A stretch of DNA of 64,000 nucleotides from Halomonas sp. (GTDB lineage: Bacteria > Pseudomonadota > Gammaproteobacteria > Pseudomonadales > Halomonadaceae), in contig NZ_JAKDUR010000002.1 in NCBI RefSeq assembly GCF_030457605.1, forward strand, positions 62,001-126,000. Direction: 5' to 3'. Below are positions 19,957 to 29,067 of the stretch, in pieces. The notes under the pieces were generated by a model that had not been told where the DNA came from, did no database searches, and saw only the letters and a program-made list of their open reading frames with translations. The position numbers were made by a program, and so were the translations under genes. The first letter of the stretch is position 1. The number at the start of each line of letters is the position of its first letter.

Positions 19957-20817
19957 ATGCAAAGCAAATACAAAGTCCGCCTGCTCCGCGCCAATCTGCT
20001 GGCAGCCGCCGTCGTGCTGGCACTATGGACACCTGCTGCTCCACCGGCTGCCGCGCTGGTGCTCTGGGTGTCGGTCAGCTGGCTGTTTATCACCGCTTTG
20101 TTGCTGGAATTCAGCCACCGGCGAGCTCGTGGGCTACCGTGGCAGCTGTTGCCGGGTATCCTGCTGATCAGCCTGATTGCCGCAGCCCCGCAACGCCACG
20201 CCCTGTTGATCTGGGCATGGTGTGCCCTTTTCATGTTGCCCCAGGTGCACTGGGTCGCGGCCTTCAACATCAGCGGGGCGTTACTCAGCTGGGTGCTGCT
20301 CGCCCCCCAGCTGAATACGCCCGCCTGGGCGCTGATGCTGATAACACTGTGCCTGCTGTGTCTGTTGGCCGTCTCCCGGGCTCGCCAGTTCATCCATATT
20401 AACGGAGCCATTCTGCAGCGCCTGCGTCTCATTCCGGGCGTTAACCTCTGGGCCCAGGAACAGCTTTTGCACGATATCACCCGCGAGCGGCTACGCTGCG
20501 AGCGCGACGGCCTCCATGGCGAGCTGGTCGTCTTACACGTCAAGCGCCGCCAGCTCTGGCCACTGGCGCAAACACTCTGCCGGCTGACCTACCGCTTTGA
20601 AAACGCCTACCGGCTGGATGCCTCCACGCTGGCAACGCTGCTGCTGTCACGCTCGCCGCAGGAAGCCGGCCAACGACGCAAACGCCTGCTTGATGCGCTG
20701 CCCGACGACATCAATAGCCAGCACACGCCTCTGGCGTCCATTGAGCACACGCTGTCCGACGTGGAGAGCCTGAAACAGCGTCCTGAAAAACGCACGGCCC
20801 AGGAGGAGCCATCTTGA
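19957..20817 (+). CDS. Membrane protein with degenerate GGDEF-like C-terminus (first of pair)
   Basis: This 286-residue protein has about five to six hydrophobic segments in its first 150 residues. A cytoplasmic region follows whose pattern (QLLHDITRERLRCERD...LHGELVVLHVKR...LDASTLATLLLSRS) matches the secondary-structure layout of a GGDEF domain but lacks the GGDEF motif and the metal-binding Asp. It is unlikely to make cyclic di-GMP. It overlaps the next gene by 4 bases, and that gene encodes a protein of the same architecture. Function is unknown; a receptor or scaffold role is inference. Confidence 0.8.
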   Translation: MQSKYKVRLLRANLLAAAVVLALWTPAAPPAAALVLWVSVSWLFITALLLEFSHRRARGLPWQLLPGILLISLIAAAPQRHALLIWAWCALFMLPQVHWVAAFNISGALLSWVLLAPQLNTPAWALMLITLCLLCLLAVSRARQFIHINGAILQRLRLIPGVNLWAQEQLLHDITRERLRCERDGLHGELVVLHVKRRQLWPLAQTLCRLTYRFENAYRLDASTLATLLLSRSPQEAGQRRKRLLDALPDDINSQHTPLASIEHTLSDVESLKQRPEKRTAQEEPS

Positions 20818-21755
20818 GCGAGCCTCAGTTTTCGCGCCATTTGATGACGCTGGTCTATAGTGCCGCCTCTCTCCTGATGGCCGGCTATGCCGCTTGGCGC
20901 TACGCCACGGGCGACTATGTCACTCTGTTTACTCCGTTGTTCATGGTGCTGGTGCTAGTCGCCGCTCTGCTGCTGCATCTATTTCGCTCCCCCTCGCCAT
21001 ACCTTCCACGCATGATCCTGCTGGTGGCCACCTACCTGACGATGCTGGCTGCCATCTGGCAGCCACCGGAGGTTTCACTGGTGTGGCTGGGCCTGCCGCT
21101 AGCGGCTACCTTTCTGCTCCTTCCCTTGTGGAGCGCGTTGATCATTAACGTTCTGCTGGCGCCGCTATGGTGGATCACGCCCTTGCACAGCGCACCGCCC
21201 AGCTGGGTAATGGGTTTTTTCGCCACCGCGCTGCTGCTCGCACTGCCGCGCTGGGAGCAGGCGCGACGTCAGGCGTTACTGCGCGCGACCGACTCCCACG
21301 ACAGTGAGTGCAGCGCCTGTCACATTGATGCCCTGCATGAGCGCCTGCAAAGCGAGTACCAGCGTGCCACCGTGCTCAATCGTCAGCTGGCCGTGCTGGT
21401 TATCCACCTGCCACAGCTGGACATGGCCGGCGAGCAGTTCGGTCATCGCGCCCAGCTCGCCCTGCTGGACGCCCTGTGCCAGGAGGTCGGGCAGCAATGC
21501 CGGGATTACGATGTCCTGGGGCGAGCCACGGCCGCCACGTTCTGGCTGGTGCTGCCCACCACCAGCGAAAGCGGCGCGCTGCTGGTGCGCGAGCGCCTGA
21601 CACGCGCGTTATCCCGCCATGTTCTGGTCGAAACCGGGCAGATAGAAGCGCGTATTGCCGCGTCCCTACCGCGACAAGGCGAAGATATCGAGGCCTTTAT
21701 TGATCGCCTTGAAGCACGCGCCAAAGCGCTTGCCGCTCCGCAGGAGGCAGCCTGA
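20814..21755 (+). CDS. Membrane protein with degenerate GGDEF domain (second of pair)
   Basis: This 313-residue protein has about six membrane segments (residues 10-145) followed by a region alignable by eye with diguanylate cyclases: LAVLVIHLPQLDMAGEQFGH, then RDYDVLGRATAATFWLVLP. In active enzymes the second stretch reads ARxGGDEFxxLLP. Here the GGDEF loop is replaced by GRATAATF, so catalysis is not expected. The start is TTG, with AGGAGGAG before it and TTGA overlapping the stop of the preceding gene, so the two proteins are translationally coupled and may form a complex (inference). Confidence 0.85.
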   Translation: MSEPQFSRHLMTLVYSAASLLMAGYAAWRYATGDYVTLFTPLFMVLVLVAALLLHLFRSPSPYLPRMILLVATYLTMLAAIWQPPEVSLVWLGLPLAATFLLLPLWSALIINVLLAPLWWITPLHSAPPSWVMGFFATALLLALPRWEQARRQALLRATDSHDSECSACHIDALHERLQSEYQRATVLNRQLAVLVIHLPQLDMAGEQFGHRAQLALLDALCQEVGQQCRDYDVLGRATAATFWLVLPTTSESGALLVRERLTRALSRHVLVETGQIEARIAASLPRQGEDIEAFIDRLEARAKALAAPQEAA

Positions 21756-21769
21756 GCCTTGCAAGCGGC

Positions 21770-22393
21770 TTACCCCAGCGCCAGCCACAGTCCCACGCCC
21801 ACCATCAACGTGCCGGAAATACGGTTCATTAACCGCACCCCGGCTCCCCGGGCCAGCAGCCGGCGCAATGTCTTCCCGCCGGTGGTATAGATCATCAGGC
21901 TGGTAAATTCGATAACGACAATCACCGCCACCAGACTTCCCAGTTGGGGGGCCAGCGCACGGGCATCATCCAGAAACGGCGGCAGCAACACCATGAAAAA
22001 TGCCCAGCCCTTGGGGTTGGCAATGGCGGTTACAAACCCTTGCATGAACAGTTGGCCGCGCGAAGCCGATTCGCCCTGCTCGACGCCCTCGGGGATGGCC
22101 ATGCGACCACGCGAACGCCACATCATCACGCCCAGATACACCAGGTACGCCCCGCCCAGCCATTTGAACAACACAAACACTTCGGGACTTTTCAGCATCA
22201 GTGCGGCAACACCGGCTCCGGCTGCCACAGCCACCAGTCCCACACCCAGCAGTTCGCCCGCCATCATCCATAGCGTACGCTTCACGCCCTGGGTCATGCC
22301 CAGCACCATGGCAAGGGTCATGCACATGCCCGGCGTCAGCGATACCAGTAGAAACATGGGCGCAAACACCGAAAGCGTCGCGACAGAAAGCAT
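21770..22393 (-). CDS. LysE/RhtB family amino-acid exporter
   Basis: This is a six-segment inner-membrane protein of 207 residues. It shows the LysE-family opening (TPGMCMTLAMVLGMTQGVKRTLWMM) and the KWLGGAYLVYLGVMMWR segment. Such proteins export amino acids or homoserine lactones; the substrate cannot be deduced. AAAGGAG precedes the ATG. It is convergent with the GGDEF-like pair, with only 14 bases between stops. Confidence 0.9.
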   Translation of the reverse strand: MLSVATLSVFAPMFLLVSLTPGMCMTLAMVLGMTQGVKRTLWMMAGELLGVGLVAVAAGAGVAALMLKSPEVFVLFKWLGGAYLVYLGVMMWRSRGRMAIPEGVEQGESASRGQLFMQGFVTAIANPKGWAFFMVLLPPFLDDARALAPQLGSLVAVIVVIEFTSLMIYTTGGKTLRRLLARGAGVRLMNRISGTLMVGVGLWLALG

Positions 22394-22436
22394 GGTGCGC
22401 TCCTTTATATGGCTGAGAGGGTCATGAATAAGGTGA

Positions 22437-23072
22437 TCATGAATGAGATGGCGACGCCCCCCCTTCGCCCCAGCGCGGCATCAGTGTGTGCTCAATACCC
22501 AGCTGGTTGAGAATCCGCGCGACGATAAAGTCGATCAGGTCGTCGATCGACGCGGGGCGGTGATAAAACCCCGGTGCGGCCGGAAGGATCACCACGCCCA
22601 GGCGGCTGAGTGTGAGCATGTGTTCCAGATGAATAGGCGAAAACGGGCTTTCCCGTGGCACCATGACAAGCCGACGACGCTCCTTGATGGCGACATCCGC
22701 CGCGCGCTCGATCAGGTTGTTGCTGGCACCGGTCGCCACTGCCGACAGCGTGCCGGTGGAACACGGGCAGATCACCATGGCTGACGGCGCGCCGGAGCCC
22801 GAGGCCACCGGCGCCATCCAGTCCTCCCGGCCGAAGCAGCGGATCTGGCCGTCAACCGCACCGCTGCGTGCCGTGAGCGCATCGCGCAACCGCCCGGGGG
22901 CGGCGGGCAGCGTTTCATCGGTTTCAGTGGCGATGACCATGTGCGCGGCCTTGGATACCATCACCCAGACCTCATGGCCGGCATCCACCAGCACGTCGAT
23001 CAGGCGCAGCGCGTACTGCGCGCCGGACGCTCCTGTCAGTGCCACGGTGACCGGCGGTTTGAACGTCGTCAT
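22437..23072 (-). CDS. ubiX: Flavin prenyltransferase UbiX
   Basis: This enzyme makes prenylated FMN, the cofactor of UbiD-type decarboxylases used in ubiquinone synthesis. It has 211 residues. Conserved parts are VALTGASGAQYALRL, the VICPCSTGTLSAVATGASNNLIERAADV stretch and the phosphate-binding VMVPRESPFS. No ubiD is nearby. It lies 6 bases after mpl on the same strand, so the two are probably one operon. Confidence 0.95.
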   Translation of the reverse strand: MTTFKPPVTVALTGASGAQYALRLIDVLVDAGHEVWVMVSKAAHMVIATETDETLPAAPGRLRDALTARSGAVDGQIRCFGREDWMAPVASGSGAPSAMVICPCSTGTLSAVATGASNNLIERAADVAIKERRRLVMVPRESPFSPIHLEHMLTLSRLGVVILPAAPGFYHRPASIDDLIDFIVARILNQLGIEHTLMPRWGEGGASPSHS

Positions 23073-23078
23073 GGTCGA

Positions 23079-24467
23079 TTACTCCTGATGCGCCGTTTCA
23101 AGCGCTGCCAGCAGGCGCTCATGAATACCGCCAAAGCCACCGTTGGACATCACCACAATACGGTCTGCAGGTGACGCTTTGTTGACCACGGCCGCTACCA
23201 GCGCATCGATATCGTGATGCAGACTGGCGCGTTCGCCCTGAGGGGCAATCAGCTCGCCCAGCGACCAGTCCAGACCCGGCGGCTGATACCAGAAGGCGTG
23301 GTCGGCATCGGTCACGCTGTCGTTCAGCCGGGCCTTGAGCGCGCCCTGGCGCATGGTATTGGAGCGCGGCTCGATCACCGCCAACAGCCGACCGCTGGCC
23401 GTTGAGGCGCGCAGGCCGGCAAGGGTCGCGGCAATCGCCGTGGGGTGGTGGGCAAAGTCGTCGATCACTTGAATGCCGGCCACCTCGCCGCGCACCTCCT
23501 GACGCCTTCGGGGGCTTTCAAAGCGCGCCAGCGCCGCGCAGCCCCGGGCCAGATCCACTCCACAGGCATGCGCCGCCGCCAGTGCCGCCACGGCGTTACA
23601 GGCGTTGTATTCGCCGGTCAGCGACCATTCCACCACGGCGTCGTCGCCGCCCTCCACCGCGTGAACCACGCCAAAGCGGCTGGCATCGGCATGTTCAAGA
23701 GTCAGCTGCCACTCACCGCTACCGCTGCCGAACCGCGCCACCGGCGTCCAGGCGCCCTGCTCAAGCACGCGTTCAAGAGCGGGCTGATTAGCAGCCACCA
23801 GCAGTTGCCCTTTACTCGGCACCGTTCGCACCAGATGATGAAACTGGCGCTCAATCGCCGCCAGATCGGGGAAAATATCCGCGTGGTCAAACTCCAGGTT
23901 GCCCAGCACGGCAATCTGCGGGCGATAGTGAACGAACTTCGAGCGCTTGTCGAAAAACGCCGTGTCGTATTCATCAGCCTCCACCACAAAGGGCGCATCT
24001 TCTCCGCCCAGCCGCGCCGAGACGCCGAAATTACGCGGCACGCCGCCAATCAAAAACCCGGGATTCTGCCCCGCGCTTTCCAGAAGCCAGGCAAGCATGC
24101 TGGCCGTAGTGGTCTTGCCGTGGGTGCCGGCTATGGCAATCACCTTTCTGCCCGTCAGCACATACTCGCACAGCCACTGGGCGCCGGAGGTATACGACAA
24201 GCCGCTGTTCAGCAGTGCCTCGACTTCCGGATTCCCCCGGGAGAGCGCGTTACCCACCACCACCAGGTCCGGTGCCGCACCGGAGGCATCGTGCAGGTTT
24301 TCAGCGCCAAAACCTTCCTGCAGGGCAATGCCGGCGTCCGCCAGCTGGGTACTCATCGGCGGGTAAACATTGGCATCCGAACCACTGACCCGGTGGCCAA
24401 GCTCGCGCGCCAGCAGCGCCAGGCTGCCCATAAAAGTGCCGCAAATCCCGATAATATGCAGATGCAT
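23079..24467 (-). CDS. mpl: UDP-N-acetylmuramate:L-Ala-D-Glu-meso-DAP ligase (murein recycling)
   Basis: Mpl reattaches recycled tripeptide to UDP-MurNAc. Mur-ligase motifs are visible: IGICGTFMGSLA at the N-terminus, IAGTHGKTTTASMLAWLL for ATP binding, NLEFDHADIFPD and DDFAHHPTAIAATL. The start at MHLHIIGICG gives 462 residues, the family length. The ORF-track start adds 60 residues of non-family sequence. MurC is the main alternative but the HIIGICGTFMGSLA start is typical of Mpl. Confidence 0.95.
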   Translation of the reverse strand: MHLHIIGICGTFMGSLALLARELGHRVSGSDANVYPPMSTQLADAGIALQEGFGAENLHDASGAAPDLVVVGNALSRGNPEVEALLNSGLSYTSGAQWLCEYVLTGRKVIAIAGTHGKTTTASMLAWLLESAGQNPGFLIGGVPRNFGVSARLGGEDAPFVVEADEYDTAFFDKRSKFVHYRPQIAVLGNLEFDHADIFPDLAAIERQFHHLVRTVPSKGQLLVAANQPALERVLEQGAWTPVARFGSGSGEWQLTLEHADASRFGVVHAVEGGDDAVVEWSLTGEYNACNAVAALAAAHACGVDLARGCAALARFESPRRRQEVRGEVAGIQVIDDFAHHPTAIAATLAGLRASTASGRLLAVIEPRSNTMRQGALKARLNDSVTDADHAFWYQPPGLDWSLGELIAPQGERASLHHDIDALVAAVVNKASPADRIVVMSNGGFGGIHERLLAALETAHQE

Positions 24468-24729
24468 GGCCGTAACGCCCCTTAACGATGCTCTCGGCAA
24501 CGAATTTATTGAAAAAACACATGCCTCAAGAATACATACCTCGAGAACAGATCCATTGAGAACCAATCGATTGAGCACAATGCTCAATACGTGCGTTCCA
24601 AGACACACACGAAAAACGACCGGAAAGCCTAGCACGCCGCCCGGCATAGCTCACGGCCGATGTGACAAACGTCGTAGCTTGCTGCACGATGGCCGGCAAT
24701 TATATAACCCCCGCTATCAAGGAAGCTTC

Positions 24730-25122
24730 ATGCGCGTACTTATTCGCTATTTTTTCCGCGGCGTACGTCTCGTACTCACGCCGGTCATGATTATTTCCGA
24801 AAAACTCTCTACGCCCAACGCCGTGGAGCGCTCTGACGCCGAGCAGGCCGACGTTGACAAGGCCTGTGAAAAACTCGCGCTGTACCAGTTTCGTACCTGC
24901 CCGTTCTGCATCAAGGTACGCAAGGAAATCGCCCGGCTGGGCCTGAAGGTCGAGCGCCGCGACGCCCAGCTTGACCCCGTTCACAAAAAAGCCCTGCAGG
25001 AAGGCGGCGGACGGGTCAAAGTGCCATGCCTGCGGATTGAAAACGACACCGGCAACGTCGAGTGGCTGTATGAATCCGACGATATCAACGCCTATTTACA
25101 CCGTCGTTTCGGTACCGCCTGA
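24730..25122 (+). CDS. Glutaredoxin-domain protein with N-terminal membrane segment
   Basis: This 130-residue protein has a short N-terminal hydrophobic segment (VLIRYFFRGVRLVLTPVMII) and then a thioredoxin-fold domain. The redox motif is RTCPFCIKVR (CPFC), and the cis-proline region is RVKVPCLRIEND. It is probably tethered to the inner membrane facing the cytoplasm (inference). The start chosen has AAGGAAG upstream; the long ORF-track start runs back into mpl and is not credible. Confidence 0.87.
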   Translation: MRVLIRYFFRGVRLVLTPVMIISEKLSTPNAVERSDAEQADVDKACEKLALYQFRTCPFCIKVRKEIARLGLKVERRDAQLDPVHKKALQEGGGRVKVPCLRIENDTGNVEWLYESDDINAYLHRRFGTA

Positions 25123-25217
25123 GCCTCGGCATCACGGCAAGCAGGCCCGCGTGCGGCGTTTCGGCCGCACGGTCATTCAGTGGATGAATATCCCCAGTCA
25201 TTATTTCGATTGTGTAG

Positions 25218-25245
25218 CACAACGTTAACTCACTATGTTGTGAGT
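25218..25245. promoter_or_regulatory. Interleaved inverted repeats upstream of the peptide transporter operon
   Basis: Two perfect 6-base inverted repeats share the same sequence: CACAAC...GTTGTG (25218-25242) and ACTCAC-TATGTT-GTGAGT (25228-25245). Only one stem could form at a time in RNA, and as DNA they could be an operator. They lie about 85 bases before the substrate-binding-protein start codon, in a 204-base gene-free stretch. Their role is not established. Confidence 0.4.
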
Positions 25246-25326
25246 AAGCCGTTTTTTGTCAGCCAGACCATGTTGGCGATAAACCGTGGCTACCAACAAA
25301 CAATAATCATCGGGATATAGACCACC

Positions 25327-26931
25327 ATGACTGCGACTCGCACGCCTACCCTTAAAAAAACGCTACTCGCTTCTGCCATTGCCGCCACGCTTGCCGGCGG
25401 TGCGCTGGTTTCAACCGCCGCACAGGCCGAAAACACCCTGCGCATGGCCTACGACGCCGACCCGGTATCGCTGGATATTCACGAACAGCTTTCCGGCGGC
25501 ATCATGCAGTTGTCGCACCTGATCTATGATCCGCTGGTGCGCTGGGATCAGTCGCTGAACTTCGAGCCGCGCCTGGCCACCGACTGGGAGCAGGTCGACG
25601 ACACCACCATGCGCATGACGCTGCGCGACGGCGTAACGTTCACCAGCGGCAACGCGTTCACCGCCAAGGACGTGGTCTGGACCATCGAGCGCTTGAAGCG
25701 CAGCCCCGACTTCAAGGCGATTTTCGCGCCGATTGAAAGCGCCACCGCGGTAGACGAGCACACCGTCGAGATCAACACCGTCAAGCCCTACCCGCTGCTG
25801 CTGAACCTGGCCACCTACATCTTCCCGATGGACAGCGAGTTCTACTCGGGTGAAGCCCCCGACGGCGACCCGAAAGACGAAATCGTCAAAAACGGCAACT
25901 CCTACGCCTCGACCCACGTATCCGGCACCGGCCCGTTCACCGTGGTCGAGCGCCAGCAGGGCGTGCGCACCGAGTTTGCCCGCAACCCCGACTACTGGGA
26001 TGAAGACTCCCCGGGCAACGTCGACACTCTGGTGCTGACGCCGATCAGCGAAAACGCCACCCGGGTTGCCGCCCTGCTCTCGGGCGACGTGGACTTCATC
26101 GCCCCGGTGCCGCCCAACGATCTGGAACGCGTGCGTGAAAGCGACGATGCCAAGCTGGTCACCATGTCCGGCACCCGCATCATCATGCTGCACATGAACC
26201 AGAAGCGCGTCGAAGCCTTTGAAGACCCCCGTGTGCGCAAGGCCTTTGCCTACGCGGTGAATCAGGAAGGCATCGCCGATCGCCTGATGAAAGGTTTCGC
26301 CACGCCGGCCGCACAGATGTCACCGGAAGGTTATGTGGGTCACGTGGACTCGCTCACGCCGCGCTACGACGTTGAAAAAGCCAAACAGCTGATGGAAGAA
26401 GCGGGCTACGCCGACGGCTTTGACATCACCATGATGGCGCCCAACAACCGCTACGTGAACGACGCCAAGATTGCCCAGGCCGTGGCGGCCATGCTCGCGC
26501 GGATCAACGTCGACGTGGATTTGAAGACCCTGCCCAAGGCCCAGTACTGGGGCGAGTTTGACGACCGCGCGGCGGACATGATGCTGATTGGCTGGCATGC
26601 CGACACCGAAGACAGCGCCAACTTCCACGAATACCTCACCGCCTGCCCGGACGCTGACACCGGTGCCGGCCAGTACAACGCCGGCAACTACTGCAACCCC
26701 GAGCTCGACAAGCTGGTGATGGAAGCCAACCAGGAAATCGATCTGGAGAAGCGCGCCGAGATGCTTCAGCAGGTTGAGCAAACGCTTTATGACGATGCTG
26801 CCTTCGTACCGCTGCACTGGCAGGATCTGGCGTGGGCATCGGCTACCAACGCCGAAATCGAGCCGGTGGTCAACGTAATGAACTTCCCGTATCTGGGCGA
26901 TTTGGTTATCGACGCTGACAACGCCGAATAA
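25327..26931 (+). CDS. Peptide ABC transporter substrate-binding protein (DppA/family 5)
   Basis: This is a periplasmic binding protein of 534 residues with a signal peptide ending AAQAEN. The family 5 layout is clear: TLRMAYDADPVSLDI at the N-terminus, then LIYDPLVRWDQSLNFEPRLATDW, the LRDGVTFTSGNAFTAKDVVWT motif and DPRVRKAFAYAVNQEGI. It should bind di- or oligopeptides for the importer encoded downstream; the exact ligand is unknown. It leads the operon and is followed by a strong hairpin that would favour its higher expression. Confidence 0.95.
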   Translation: MTATRTPTLKKTLLASAIAATLAGGALVSTAAQAENTLRMAYDADPVSLDIHEQLSGGIMQLSHLIYDPLVRWDQSLNFEPRLATDWEQVDDTTMRMTLRDGVTFTSGNAFTAKDVVWTIERLKRSPDFKAIFAPIESATAVDEHTVEINTVKPYPLLLNLATYIFPMDSEFYSGEAPDGDPKDEIVKNGNSYASTHVSGTGPFTVVERQQGVRTEFARNPDYWDEDSPGNVDTLVLTPISENATRVAALLSGDVDFIAPVPPNDLERVRESDDAKLVTMSGTRIIMLHMNQKRVEAFEDPRVRKAFAYAVNQEGIADRLMKGFATPAAQMSPEGYVGHVDSLTPRYDVEKAKQLMEEAGYADGFDITMMAPNNRYVNDAKIAQAVAAMLARINVDVDLKTLPKAQYWGEFDDRAADMMLIGWHADTEDSANFHEYLTACPDADTGAGQYNAGNYCNPELDKLVMEANQEIDLEKRAEMLQQVEQTLYDDAAFVPLHWQDLAWASATNAEIEPVVNVMNFPYLGDLVIDADNAE

Positions 26932-26972
26932 CCTCTGATCCACGCGCGATAATCGCTTTACTTGCCGTTTAA

Positions 26973-26995
26973 CGACGCGCCCCACGGGCGCGTCG
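26973..26995 (+). promoter_or_regulatory. Intercistronic hairpin after substrate-binding-protein gene
   Basis: A perfect 10-base stem CGACGCGCCC/GGGCGCGTCG with a 3-base loop lies in the 95-base gap between the binding protein and the first permease. No T run follows, so it is probably an RNA-stabilising or partial attenuation element. Such elements often give excess binding protein over permease in ABC operons. Confidence 0.6.
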
Positions 26996-27026
26996 CTTCC
27001 CTGTTGCTGCCACAGGATACTTCCCC

Positions 27027-28073
27027 ATGATCGCTTTTTTGATCAAGCGTCTGTTTCACGCGCTGCTGGTGATGTTTGTCATCAGCGTGATCGCCTTCGC
27101 CATACAGGATAATCTCGGCGACCCGATTCAGCAGATGGTGGGTCAGTCGGTGCCGGAAAGCGAACGCGCCGAACTGCGCGAAGAGCTGGGGCTGAATGAT
27201 CCGATGCTGACCCAGTATCTGCGCTTTGCCCGCAACGCCATGCGCTTTGATTTCGGCTACTCCTATGTGTTCAACCAGCCCACCACCTCGGTCATCGCGC
27301 GCCACCTGCCGGCCACGCTCGAGCTGGTCGCGGCCTCCACGTTCCTGATCATCGCGCTGTCGATTCCCATCGGCGTGTACAGCGCCATCAAGCCACGCGC
27401 CTGGCTGACGCGCTTCTTCATGAGCGTGTCCATCGTCGGCATCTCGATCCCGGTGTTTCTTACTGCCATCGTGCTGATCCAGCTGTTTGCCATCGGCGTT
27501 AGCTTCTCACCCTTCCCCGCAGAAACCGGCTGGGGCGCGTGGCTCAATGACGTACTCTCAACCGAAGGCGGCATGCCGGCCTATGGCCGCGGCGACCCGG
27601 TTCACTTATTCGGCACCTGGGACACCAACTTCGCAAGCCTTGAAGGGCTGACGTATCTGGTGCTGCCGGCGATCTCGCTGGCGTCGATCATGCTGCCGCT
27701 GTTTATCCGCCTGATCCGCGCGGAAATGCTTGAGGTATTGCAGTCCGAATACGTCAAGTTTGCTCGCGCCAAGGGCATTTCCATGCGCCGCGTGTATTTT
27801 CTGCATGCGTTGAAAAACACCATGCTGCCGGTGATCACCGTCGGCGGGGTGCAGATCGGTACGCTGGTGGCCTACACCATTCTCACCGAGACAGTGTTTC
27901 AGTGGCCCGGCATGGGGCTGATGTTCCTCAACGCCATCGAGCGCTCCGACATTCCTCTGATCGTCACCTATCTGATGATCGTGGGGCTGATCTTTGTGAT
28001 CACCAACACTCTGGTAGACCTGATCTACGGTCTGGTTAACCCCACCGTCAAACTGACAGGAAAACCCGCATGA
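27027..28073 (+). CDS. Peptide ABC transporter permease (DppB type)
   Basis: This inner-membrane permease of 348 residues has about six membrane segments. It has the DppB/OppB N-terminus (FLIKRLFHALLVMFVISVIAF) and the EAA loop RAEMLEVLQSEYVKFARAKGI that contacts the ATPase. It overlaps the next permease gene by ATGA, showing translational coupling. Confidence 0.95.
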   Translation: MIAFLIKRLFHALLVMFVISVIAFAIQDNLGDPIQQMVGQSVPESERAELREELGLNDPMLTQYLRFARNAMRFDFGYSYVFNQPTTSVIARHLPATLELVAASTFLIIALSIPIGVYSAIKPRAWLTRFFMSVSIVGISIPVFLTAIVLIQLFAIGVSFSPFPAETGWGAWLNDVLSTEGGMPAYGRGDPVHLFGTWDTNFASLEGLTYLVLPAISLASIMLPLFIRLIRAEMLEVLQSEYVKFARAKGISMRRVYFLHALKNTMLPVITVGGVQIGTLVAYTILTETVFQWPGMGLMFLNAIERSDIPLIVTYLMIVGLIFVITNTLVDLIYGLVNPTVKLTGKPA

Positions 28074-29035
28074 CTGATTCGACACAAACAAGCGCCACGG
28101 CAACGGCCCCTCCGCTGCCCAGCCGTTGGGAGCGCTTTCGCGACTCTTACCTACTGTACAGCTTCAAGCGCGACATTATCGCCCAGCTGAGCCTGCTTAC
28201 GTTTATCGCGCTGGTGGCCATTGCCGTACTCGCACCATGGCTTTCACCCATGAACCCTTACGACCTGGCGCAGATCAATATTCTCGCCTCGGAACTGCCG
28301 CCCTTCTGGGTGGACGGCAGCGACCCGGCCTACCTGCTGGGCACCGATGCCCAGGGCCGGGATATGCTCTCGACCATCCTTTATGGCGCACGCGTTTCGC
28401 TGATTATCGGCTTTGGTGCCGTGGCGCTGCAGGCCATTATCGGGGTCAGTTTCGGCCTTTTGGCCGGCTATCTGGGCGGGCGCGTTGATGCCTTCCTCAT
28501 GCGCCTGGCGGATATCCAGCTGTCGTTTTCCACGCTGATGGTGGCGATTATCGTCGGCGCACTGGTCAAGGCCATTTTCGGCGGTGCGATGTTCAGTACC
28601 TACGCCGTACCGCTGCTGGTAGTGATTATCGGCCTGGCCGAATGGCCCCAGTACGCGCGTACCGTGCGTGCCTCGGTACTGGCTGAGCGCGGCAAGGAAT
28701 ACGTCGATGCCGCCCGCGTCATGGGGCTGCGCAGCAAACGCATCATGTTCCGCCACGTGCTGCCCAATACGCTCTCGCCGATTTTTGTTATCTCGACGGT
28801 GCAGATCGCCAACGCGATCATTTCCGAAGCCGCGCTTTCATTTCTGGGGCTGGGCATGCCGGAAACTCACCCGTCGCTTGGCTCGTTGATCAAGGCCGGC
28901 TTTGACTATATCCAGTCCGGTTCCTGGTGGATCACGCTGATCCCCGGCGCGGTGCTGGTGGTACTGGTGCTGTCGATCAACCTGCTGGGCGATTGGCTGC
29001 GCGATGTCATGAACCCCCGGCTGTACAAGGGATAA
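28070..29035 (+). CDS. Peptide ABC transporter permease (DppC type)
   Basis: This second permease subunit has 321 residues. The N-terminal cytoplasmic tail is followed by a membrane segment, the DppC-typical LLGTDAQGRDMLSTILYGARVSL and the EAA loop AERGKEYVDAARVMGL. It pairs with the DppB-type subunit encoded just upstream. Confidence 0.95.
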   Translation: MTDSTQTSATATAPPLPSRWERFRDSYLLYSFKRDIIAQLSLLTFIALVAIAVLAPWLSPMNPYDLAQINILASELPPFWVDGSDPAYLLGTDAQGRDMLSTILYGARVSLIIGFGAVALQAIIGVSFGLLAGYLGGRVDAFLMRLADIQLSFSTLMVAIIVGALVKAIFGGAMFSTYAVPLLVVIIGLAEWPQYARTVRASVLAERGKEYVDAARVMGLRSKRIMFRHVLPNTLSPIFVISTVQIANAIISEAALSFLGLGMPETHPSLGSLIKAGFDYIQSGSWWITLIPGAVLVVLVLSINLLGDWLRDVMNPRLYKG

Positions 29036-29067
29036 CAACAACAAAGCTGAAAAAGGCTGAGGTCACC

